Shown in pieces: positions 37,670-47,200 of a stretch of 64,000 nucleotides of DNA (position 1 is the stretch's first letter; each line of letters begins with the position of its first letter). Source of the DNA: Rotaria sp. Silwood1 (lineage: Eukaryota; Rotifera; Eurotatoria; Philodinida; Philodinidae); contig CAJNOP010000331.1 of NCBI GenBank assembly GCA_905250075.1, positions 154,625 to 218,624 of the forward strand, read 5' to 3'. The translations under genes were made by a program, and so were the position numbers. The notes beneath the pieces are model-generated. The model saw only the letters and a list, made by a program, of their open reading frames with translations, was not told where the DNA came from and ran no database searches.

Positions 37670-38113
37670 GTTGGGTGTGGGTGTGGCTGTGAGTGTGGGT
37701 ATGGGTGTGGGTGTGGGTGGGTGCGGATGTGTGGGTGTGGGTGTGGGTGGATGTGGGTGTGTGTGGGTGGGTGTGTGGGTGTGGGTGGGTGGTGGTGTGG
37801 GTGTGGGTGTGGGTGGGTGTGGGGGTGTGGGTGTGGGTGGGTGTGGGTGTGGGTGGGTGTGGGTGTGGGTGTGGGTGAGTGTGGGTGCGACTGAGTGTGG
37901 GGTGGGTGTACGTGTGGGTATACCCGGAAGAAATAAATACATCCATACCCACCCACACCCACACCCATCTCCACCCACACCCACACCCACCCACACACCC
38001 ACACCCACACGGGCACCCACACCCACCCCACACCCAGCCACACCCCTCACCCACATCCACACCCACACACCCACACCCACACCCACACCCACACCCACAC
38101 CCCACCCACACAC
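37670..38113. repeat. largest telomere-repeat foldback in the window
   Basis: G-rich arm 37670-37923 (about 40 units of TGTGGG type, with GGGTGGG and GTGCG variants), a spacer of about 21 bases (CCGGAAGAAATAAATACATC), and C-rich arm 37945-38113 of CCCACA units. Arms pair over about 170 bp. All six reading frames stay open for about 60-220 codons only because of the repeat. Confidence 0.9.
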
Positions 38114-38304
38114 CCCAAGATCTACAAACGCCCACCTATCCACATCCACTCGTGGTAATACTGATGAGTCTAATGAAATTCTGGGTAAAATAAAGGTATT
38201 CGAATTATCGGAGATTTATTTTGGATTTACAATAAAACGAGAATATTGTTGTCGTAATATTTTATTCGATTATATAGAATTAAATATTGTTGAATAATAT
38301 AGAC

Positions 38305-38362
38305 GGTGTGGGTGTGTGTGGATTTGAGTGTTTAAAAAAACAGATATCCACACTCACACCCC
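38305..38362. repeat. small telomere-repeat foldback
   Basis: GGTGTGGGTGTGTGTGGAT, a short A-rich spacer with AAAAAAACAG, then ATCCACACTCACACC. The arms are nearly perfect complements of about 15 bp. Confidence 0.65.
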
Positions 38363-38512
38363 AAAATTTTCACTTTTGGAGCTTGAAAACAGTGCATGAC
38401 TACACTTTTTCAGTATTAAAACGCTCTTTTGTTCTAAGCCTAAAAACACGACATTTTAACACTGAAACAGTGTAGTTTTGCATCATTTTCACCCGCTGAA
38501 AGTGAAAATTTT
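38363..38512. repeat. 150-bp foldback element abutting the telomere foldback
   Basis: It begins AAAATTTTCACTTT and ends AAAGTGAAAATTTT. Internal segments also pair (CTACACTTTTTCAGTATTAA with the reverse complement of TTAACACTGAAACAGTGTAG). The imperfect arms are about 60 bp around a short loop. No duplication was found. It starts exactly where the C arm of the 38305 foldback stops. Confidence 0.6.
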
Positions 38513-39182
38513 GCGCAAAAAGAAGCATTTTCCGCGTTTTGTATATGACCGTTAATGACTCACAATTGCGGTTCTCAATTGTGCGTTTAATCACGCTTTC
38601 CAAATTTTTTATTTGCTTGGGTATTGGTCTGCTTCTTTTAGCTGTTCGATGTGGCTATTGGTATGAGTATTGATTTTACTCACACCTTCAAGAGTGAGTG
38701 AAAAAAGGCATTACACTTTTGTTTCTATTCTTTTCAAATTATTTCGATGCCTGTTTGTGTACTAGGCATAAAGAAATGTTGAATTGTTTGAATGCAAAAG
38801 TACATTCCAAATGAAAAAATCTACTTATGAATTACCTTTGTTTGGTTTTCATTGAATGTCTTCTAGAGTCTCATACCTCTTTTCAGACTGCGAATCTATA
38901 GAACTGTTTTCTATTCGTACATGCAATGAAATCAATGAGTAGACGAAAAAGAAAGACTCAACTTGCATAATTACGATGTCATCGAAAGGTATAGAAACGA
39001 GAGCAACAATATTTCGTTACCAGGTTTATTAATGAGAGATCCGTTTTCTTTACAGATACCAAAATCATTAGGTTAGAAAATTGTTAACAGGTGAGTGAGT
39101 GTGATGATGAGTTTCGCTTTAAGTATTGTTTTTCTTCACACCTCACCCGCATCCTCCTTTACTATGGATATTTGATCTAACA
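38513..39182. other. intergenic with a weak telomere-like foldback
   Basis: Mostly unclassified. At about 39090-39152 GTGAGTGAGTGTG is followed after about 33 bases by CACACCTCACCCGC, a degenerate G-then-C pair near the 3' end of the monooxygenase gene. Confidence 0.4.
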
Positions 39183-40131
39183 TTATTTTTGAATAAAATT
39201 TTCTAATCTATCATCCATTTCGCTCAACCAGGGTGTATTATGTGGTTTGGCCATTGTATTAGTTAATACTGAGGCATATGTTTTTTCTCTATAGGTGAGC
39301 ATATTCTCGAATCTTGTTTTCATACATTCAAATAATAATTGATTCATACGATGAATATCGAAGCGTGGATAATCTGTTGCATTGATTAAATCCAAAACAA
39401 TTTCTCGTTGAAAATTAACATAATCAGTAAAGTTTTGAATTCCTTTTTCTTTTTTTTGCCATTCTGCTATATCAGATTTCATTTCATCTTTTGTTGAAGG
39501 TAAAATAATTTTTCCTAGAATAACATCACGAGCATACCATGCTAAAACATTACCAATATTAAAACTAAGTCCCATACGTTGCATACCCAAATAGAGTAAA
39601 CGTGGTTGATTTAACCAAAATATTGTTTTATATAAATTCGGAGGATAAAAACAGTTCGATGATAATTTTAAACGAAGAGTATCATCGAGAAATGGAAAAT
39701 AATATAAATAGCCAGTACAAAAAATTATTGCATGTACTGTTTCAGACGAGCCATCATTAAAATATACTGTTTCGTTATCAATTTTAATGACTAATGGTAC
39801 TTCTTTAATTTTATCAGGCCATTTGAAATCTTTTGGCTTAGTTCGATATGATAGTGTAACAGATTTTGCTCCATATTTGTATAATTGTAAACTAATATCT
39901 TCAGCTGAAAATCCATTACCAATAAGTAGTACATGCTTATCAATAAAATCTTGAGCAAAACGAAAATCATGAGAATGTAATATACGACCATGAAATGTTT
40001 CAATTCCATCAACGTATGGTATATTAGGGGTTGAAAAATGTCCAGTAGCTATAATAACATAATCAAATTCTTCAGATCGTACTATATCTTTTTTCAAATC
40101 TTTGATTTGTACATGAAATTTTTGTTTATTT
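39183..40131 (-). CDS. flavin-containing monooxygenase, bacterial trimethylamine-monooxygenase type (5' end lost in gap)
   Basis: 316 codons open from the gap edge to the stop, beginning KFHVQIKDLKKD and then SEEFDYVIIATGHFSTP. Features: the ATGHFSTPNIPY segment; a second dinucleotide-binding motif, LLIGNGFSAEDISLQLYKYG, binding NADPH; the FMO-family FCTGY motif; and the C-terminal TDYP...TNTMAKPHNTPW. Bacterial Tmm enzymes (FAD/NADPH, trimethylamine to its N-oxide) share this whole pattern, including the ending. The N-terminal FAD motif GxGxxG is missing because it falls in the 100-N gap. No intron is seen in the visible part. The closeness to the bacterial form rather than animal FMO1-5 suggests horizontal acquisition. 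Substrate is inferred only. Confidence 0.88.
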
Positions 40132-40231
40132 NNNNNNNNNNNNNNNNNNNNNNNNNNNNNNNNNNNNNNNNNNNNNNNNNNNNNNNNNNNNNNNNNNNNN
40201 NNNNNNNNNNNNNNNNNNNNNNNNNNNNNNN
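40132..40231. other. assembly gap (100 N)
   Basis: 100 Ns separating the truncated monooxygenase from the NRPS remnant. The 47 bases immediately right of it (40232-40278) are the exact reverse complement of 4569-4615. Confidence 0.99.
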
Positions 40232-41163
40232 AATAGAAAGGATAACATGAACAAAATATAATAGAAATACAATGTTTATAAGATGAGGATCAGTGATACA
40301 ACTAATATCAGGCAAAATAACATCGGATCCAATGTGAGCACCAAGCATACGAAAAAGAAAAACAAGAAATTGTGTTCCTGTTAGATATGGTCCGACAAAC
40401 GCCGAAAAATCTTTCATAAACCAAGAGAAAAAGTATTTTTGGCGCGTAATAACCTCTGAATATATGAAGTGTGAGCGTCTTTTTGTAAACAAGATTAAAT
40501 AATGGTAGATTGCACAATAGATTATTGCATGGATAAATAATGCAGCAGCGACTGATAATGATAAATATAAAATGATGAATAGACACTTGCTTATAGAAAA
40601 ACTAAGACAGGTGAACAATAGTGTATAGATAGATATGAAGTTCGAATATGATAAATCATTTACGATAGATGTATTATCCGATGTTACAAAGGGTATTTGA
40701 TGAGCTGGAATACCGAGTAATATACAATTATTTTCTGTACTAGCTGTTTTTCGTGTAACCAATGTAAGACTTCCAACAATTACTTTTGGAGGAAGCCTTA
40801 TTGCTGGCATAATTATACACCGATTACCAAGATTAGTATGTGAGCCAAGATGTATTTCATCAAGAGAACATAGTCCTTCTTTTGTTAATTTCATTGGAGC
40901 AAGATTAGCTTCACCAAACGTTGTCGCACCACGTTCGATGTTAAGAAGATTTGATGGAAAACGTAATATTTGTTGAAATTCAGCGAACTTGACATCATCT
41001 TCGACATGAGCACCTAACCATCGTAAAATTACCGATAAAAGGACATCGTATGGTGATAAGAAATCTAATGCGTGATGAAATGATGTTATAATCAATTGAC
41101 ATAACCACACTTTGTGTAAGTGATAGTAAGAACTGATTGGATAGTATCCTGATGTGGCAGATC
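40232..41163 (-). CDS. Pls/PosA-type NRPS C-terminal region (membrane spans plus left-handed beta-helix), 3' end on another contig
   Basis: The exon starts after a splice acceptor (CATTGTAG) at 41163 and ends at a donor after 40271. It reads GSATSGYYPISSYYHLHKVW, then ILRWLGAHVEDDVKF, ERGATTFGEANLAP, HLGSHTNLGNRCIIMPAIRL and LLGIPAHQIPF. At least two membrane spans follow (ISKCLFIILYLSLSVAAALF and neighbours). A second acyl-transferase-like half follows, FRMLGAHIGSDVILPD, to TDPHLINI. LGAxIG..V and TxLGNRC.IMPG belong to the C-terminal module that ends bacterial Pls/PosA-type peptide synthetases. The last exon lies at 4629-4802. This segment itself is open, without lesions, unlike the condensation-domain part upstream, so it could survive as its own protein. 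No start codon is assignable; ATG is absent at the exon start. Confidence 0.8.
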
Positions 41164-41256
41164 CTACAATGAATTAATGGTAGTGATAAAATCGAATAGT
41201 AAAAATGGACGCCATAGGCTAAGAGCAAAACTAAGCTATTAATAAAGAATAGACAT

Positions 41257-41649
41257 AGTAAACCCCTCCCCATATTAGAAGCCCTCCAGGGCTTCTAAAC
41301 TGTCCATCATCCAAAATTTTCGGAAGGGGCTTCTATTACGTCCTAAGTTTTTCAATAGTTTTACATGAAAAAAGTTTCAAAGAATTTCAGAGATTTTTAG
41401 GGTTTTTCGAACGATTTTCCAGAAGATTTCGAGATTTTTACGCTGGAAAATAAGAAAATCAAACAAATTACTACCTTAAGAATTTGAATTTTGATGGGCT
41501 TCAGATCAAAATATCAGTAAAAACTTTCCAAAAGTTTGTAAAATAAGGGGGGCTTCTAATATATCTTTCGTATCGAGCCTTCTGGAGGGGGCTTCTAATA
41601 GGAGAGGGTTTCTAATATAGGAGGGCTTCTATTATGGGGAGGGGTTTAC
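41257..41649. mobile_element. 393-bp MITE-like element in the NRPS locus
   Basis: The ends are near-perfect inverted repeats of about 30 bp: GTAAACCCCTCCCCATA(T/A)TAGAAGCCCTCC. Internal GGGGCTTCTAATA words repeat near the right end. No coding frame. Flanks (GACATA / ACTATA) do not show a clear duplication, so the superfamily is unassigned. It sits between the broken condensation domain and the beta-helix exon, where adenylation and carrier domains would be expected. Confidence 0.7.
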
Positions 41650-42489
41650 ACTATAAAGTATCATCCATTTGCTAATCACATTTTTTTAAGTACTTTGATA
41701 TTGTTTGAAAAAGAATTGTCACTATAGACCCTGCAATCACTCATATATGCTAATTTCTAATATATCCTCGTTCTATTGGCACAGAAAGTCAATTGTTTGC
41801 TCTCTAATAAGAAACAGCCATACAGAGGAAAAGATTGACAAATGCTTATGTTATATCGACAATATTCTTGAATAGTTCATAATGAAATATCATGACAAAG
41901 ATCATCACCTAACTTTCTCCACATAAATTTTATTCTTTTCATATGGTGCTGTTTTTTTGTTCTATTGTACATAATTTGATAGAACATTTGAAATAGTTCA
42001 CTCTTAACTGGCTAAGCAAATGATATAATTAATATCTTGAGCCATCGAAATTTTCTCCGATTTCCATCCCACTTGATTTCGACCAAATAACCTCTTGATA
42101 TATTTTCATGCAGCCATTATATTTATCTGGATTTACTCACAATTGAGAAAAAATACCGACAGTTCTTGAAGACTCACACAAGTAGAAACAGTCATATTTT
42201 TGAAATTTATAAACTTCTGCGAGCTTTTTTTTCATAAAAACAATGCCAATAAATAAAATCAAGAACAAACAATATTGACTTCAAAAAATATTTGTAACCT
42301 TTTCGAAAAATTCTGGTATACATGATGTATGTAGATGAGCAATTTAAATTCTAAGATATTTTCTTTTCTCTTAAACAAATTATAGAAGGAATTGTGTATT
42401 ATACTTTTAACCAAATTAACTTACTCTACGATAGATAAATAAAAAGGTTTGTGTTTTACATCAAAAAATATAAATAGTGCATTACTTAC
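41650..42489. other. non-coding remnant where adenylation/thiolation domains should be
   Basis: AT-rich with no open frame resembling adenylation or carrier motifs on either strand. The donor at 42489 (GTAAGT after ..PNIVHEG) has no matching downstream adenylation exon, so these domains appear deleted. Confidence 0.55.
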
Positions 42490-43690
42490 CTTCATGAACA
42501 ATGTTTGGTAATCTGCAAAATTTTACTTGTTATATTTCTTGAGCTTCATCAAGTAAAATAAGCGATAATTTCTTAATAGATGTAAGAGATTGATCAATTT
42601 GAGAAACATTAGGCTTTGAAGAGAAAAGTTGACAGAAAAGATGTTGAAATCTTTGTAAGATCTTCTCAACTGTCGACTTATCATATAGATCATGCGAGCA
42701 GATCAAACGACATGAAAGCCTTTCATCATTCGATATTGGATTGTAAACAAATGTCAGCATAAAATCAAATTTAGCTACTTCACACGATGGATCTAATGAT
42801 AATTGTTCTACAATTGCATCATTCAAAGTTAAATGATCCATATTGGACGAAAGAGTGACATAATCAAATACAGTCTCAAGAAAAGGAACATTTGATTAAT
42901 TGAGATGAAAATCAGCAAGAATGTATTGTAATGGATAATGAGTATGTTCAAGAATTGACAAACACTTTTCTTGTACATGTTTGACAAGTTCATTGAATGA
43001 CCAATGAGAATAAAGTTGAATACGACGAGGTAATGTTGCAACAAACATTCCAATCATACGTTGTAATTCACTACTATATCGATTGGGATTAAGGCAAGTA
43101 ATACAAAGATCACTTTGACCATAAGTTAATTTAAAGAGAAATGCATAAAATGTAGCTAATCCTAATTGAAATGGTGTGACTTTATGGGCAGAAGCATAAT
43201 TTAGAAATGCTGTGGCAATATCCTTATCGAAAGAAATTTGAGTTACAGATGCAAAACTAGATCGCTGATCAGTTGATAAACGTTGTCGATCAGTTGGCAA
43301 TGACAATATCGATATTCAATATTGTATCCTTGAAGTTGTTTGTGCCAAAACTCACGTGTTAATGTTAGATCTAGTTCACGTTCATAAACAGAATAATCAA
43401 TGTATCGTACTGGTTCTTCATCATCAGACCATATTGTATTACTGTTGTAAGCATGGCATAGATGATCAAAAAAAAATAGGAATAGATGATCGATCCATTG
43501 CTGCATGATGAAAAGCAATAATGAGCACATCAGAGTCTACAATGAGTTTATTAACATTGTTTCCATTGAAGAATTTCTTTTGTCGAACTATTTGAACATG
43601 TAAAACACGACCAACTGATAAATCGAACAAATCAGGATCGGTAGTCACTTGATAAATCTAACAAGTCGAAGGGCAGTCAACGCATTGTAT
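42490..43690 (-). pseudogene. NRPS condensation domain remnant
   Basis: Read 43690 to 42490: ALTALRLVRFIK; the catalytic-type motif IAFHHAAMDRSSIP (family HHxxxDG, here with Arg for Gly); FWHKQLQG; LPTDRQRLSTDQRS; RMIGMFVATLPRR; HYPLQYILADFH; LILLDEAQEI; then RLPNIVHE, the usual linker into an adenylation domain. Lesions: a shift near 43660 (ATCAAG/TGACTA), a shift at the A9 run 43468-43476, a shift near 43305, an in-frame TAA at 42896-42898, and another TAA at 42530-42532. Five breaks in 1.2 kb make assembly error unlikely as sole cause. The 5' side stops abruptly at about 43690, where a TAAACCCCTC word resembles the terminus of the MITE at 41257. Condensation domains form peptide bonds in non-ribosomal synthesis; bdelloids are known to have acquired such genes. 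Confidence 0.85.
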
Positions 43691-44217
43691 AAACCCCTCT
43701 ACATAAAATTATAAACCTTTTTTTCCAGTATTCATAAATTCGTCAAAAATTTATGAAAAAAATGTATATGGAGTAATGATTTATTACACTACTCTTTTTG
43801 TTTTTTTTACAGTATATGCAAACAAAATGAACCAATTTCTAACTTCTTAATTTTCCACAGAAAAAATTGTATTTTTCGTTAGATAACGTATTTGCTTGTT
43901 TGTTTTCTTATTATTTCGTCTGTCTGCTATTCCTTTGAGAATCTTATGTAGAATAGAGAGTGAATTCGGATACGATGCTAAGTTGTTAATTTAGATAAAA
44001 AAAACTGGACAGTAATTTGAATAAATCCTGACAAGACTCCTATTTCATCATTAGAAATCGTCTTTATTAATATTTAAATACTCTTTTAAGTATATTCTAT
44101 TAATTTGTTGCTTAATGATGATGATAATCTGCAGAAGATAATTTAAACAATATAATCTTTTCTTTTTATTCTATCTTATGTAACAAAACAAAAAAATTAT
44201 AATACGAAATGAATTAT
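43691..44217. other. interval between NRPS remnant and DDX60 3' end
   Basis: No gene seen. It holds the presumed 3' UTR of DDX60 and possibly a degraded element (TTTATGAA words near 43740). Confidence 0.45.
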
Positions 44218-47200
44218 TCAAAATGAATTCATTTGCATTTTATTACGAGGTGAATATTGTCTTTGAAAGTTTCTTGCGAAAATACGTTGTACATGTGATA
44301 ATGATTCATATAATGAATTAAATATTGCTATATCTTTAGTTGTAGGTTGTTTATCTTCATTTTTTATAATAATTTTTAATGATTTTTTAACACATAAAAG
44401 TACAAAATGAAGATCTGATAAAAGACTATATGTATCATCAGGACTTAATTCATTTTCATTAATCAATGATGCTTCAGAACCTTGTTTAAAAAAATCTAAT
44501 CCATAACTATTCAAATGATATGTTGTATTCGTATGATCTCGACAATCAATATCAATAAAAGGAATAATTTTTGGTGATAAATCAAGATGATAAACAAGAT
44601 CCCATGAACTAACAATTGAATTATAATTTAACATTAAATTTTCATGTGTAAGACCAGATAGGCCAGCAAATGGTGATATTGATGGATTTTGTATTTGTTG
44701 TGATTGATGATAATGAAGATTATATTCAAATGTTCCATTATCATAATCTTTTGTTTGAGCAAATGAAATATTTGAAAATGGCAATATTTCTTCTTCTTGT
44801 TTATTATTCAATGAACGTAAATATTTTGTTACATTTTCAATATAACATCCATATACATCTTTAACTATACTATTATATTTATCAATATGTTTTCGAAATT
44901 CTTTTGAAATAGGTGGCAAAAATAATTTCGAATTAAATTTTGATTCTCGTCGATATTCTGAAAGATCATTATATTCATGACGTGTAAGTAACCTATAAAA
45001 TATATATTGAATATGAATTAATATCAAAAATTTTTTGTTATTTACTTACCATGGCATATTAGTAAAAAGATAAGCAAATATAGTCATAATTTCAATTTCA
45101 TCTTTAACTGAATCAAAATATTTAGTATACATTAGATAAACAAGTAAAATATTTGCTGGTTCAAAATAATGTAAATGTGTTAGAAGACCAGCTAAACCAA
45201 TAAGATCACCATGTTGATTAATTAAATTTAAACGATAAAGAAAATCTAATGTAAATAAAGAATGAAAACGTGTTTGAATATCTATCAATTGATGTTTCAT
45301 AAATGATTGTGCAAGTAAAGGACATTGTAAAGCAATTAATGATCGATTTATTGCATCATTTGAATCTTTACTATTTGAACATAAATGAAGAAGACGCATA
45401 AAAAATGTAACACTTGTAGGAAAATGTGCACGAATATTTGGTATAGCTGATATTATTAAATGGCTAATTTTTGATAAAGGTATATCAATAAATACAACAT
45501 GACCTTGTACATCGAAACCACGACGACCGGCACGACCCGACGATTGTCGATATTGTAATGCATCAAGATAAATTGAGTCATTAACAAAAGCAACAGTTTT
45601 TGTTGGCATATGAATACCAAAAGCTAGAATAAATCTTTAATAATTAATATTTTATAAGACAAAAGTAAAAAGTTTAGAAACAAAGTATTTTCAACTTTTA
45701 TAGTAATAAACAGAATTCATATTGGAGAAAAAATTTGACTAGCAAAAAGTACTTCTTAAATTCGTAGAATGATTGTAATTCACTGAAGATAGCTCGTGAA
45801 CATCTTATTTTAATTGGAGATGTTTTGTCTGTTAGATGAGTTTGTTTGAAGAATGTTTTTAATCGAATTCGGAAAATCAGTTTTGGGAGTTCTAGTTTTA
45901 TAGTAGTTTTTCAATCAAAAATCATAATGAGAGTTTGACAAATATTTCTTCTGATAGGAAATTATTTCAGCTGATGAAATCTTCCGTTAAGGAAAAAAAG
46001 GTCAAAAATACTACTTTTTTAAACTTTTTATCTCTTCATTTCACATTTTGTGAAGTACATACCAAGTGTTGCCGTAGAGAAAACCACTTGAATATATCGA
46101 TTACGGAAAAGTGCTTCAACAGCTGCTCGACCTTTATTATTTAATCCAGCATGATGATAAGCTACACCTCGTTGTATATATCCAACTAATCGTGGATTTT
46201 CCCTTGATGCTCGTTCTAATAGAGAATCAACTAATTCTCGATTACATCCATGTCGATTAGCTAATGTACCTTCATCTAAAATACCATTTAATAACTGTTG
46301 TTCAAGACCAGAAAGTATTACTGGATGATTTTTGTCTTCTTCTAATGTTTCTGATTCAACAATATTATTATCATCATAATTTCGTTGTTTAGAAGATTTT
46401 GATATTTTTTTCGATTTGATTTTTTTCTGAGTTTTTTCAACTGTTTTCAAACGTTTATTTAATAATTCAATTTGATTTTTATATTTTGTTTCTCTTAAAT
46501 CTCTTTCTAAATTTTCAAAATATTCAGCAATATGTGTAGCCATATTTTCACATAATAATCGATTATCCGAAAAAACAATACAAGGTAAAAGATCTTTTTC
46601 TTTTAATGTTAATATAAAATCAACAATTAATAATGATATTGGTTTTGATTCAGGATAATAAATATCCTTTGAAGTAATCGGTTTGAGAGATGTTGTAATT
46701 GAATCAATAATTAAAGTTTCTTTATTTTTAATCAAACTATTGAATTGATTACAAACAAGTCGAGAATAATCATTGCATTTATTTCGTTCAATTATCCAAT
46801 CTGGTGAAAAATATTGTGTTAATACTGGCACTGGTTTAGAGTCGATCTGATTTTCTCTATCATATGACAAAAGAAGATTCATTATTATCTTTATTCATAA
46901 TTATGCATAAAGTGTTCATAAAGTTTTCATATGCATTTTATTTATTAAGATATGTACAGAAGTATACCAACCATTTTTAATACTTTGACTGCTCTTCTCT
47001 ACAAAAAGCTATCTTATGTCAGATACTTTGAAACATCATGAAATTTTTAGGATATGTTAGGAAGAAGTTGTGCTAAAATTTTTAGCCCTATAGCGTGATA
47101 TGTTCGTGAGACATTCAACAAACAAGAATTAAAAATAGCTCATTTGGTAATTCAGAATTCTCTATAAACCTTCATTTTATACAATCAATTTTAATTTGTT

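Noticed and set aside
37546-38297. Long overlapping open frames on both strands (MWVWVWV, THTHPHPH, GCGCGC types), up to 219 codons
   Set aside because: They are six-base repeat artefacts of the telomere-like arrays; all frames stay open because TGTGGG/CCCACA contains no stop. Same for frames at 30700-30960, 32325-32727, 33516-33801 and 63396-63740.
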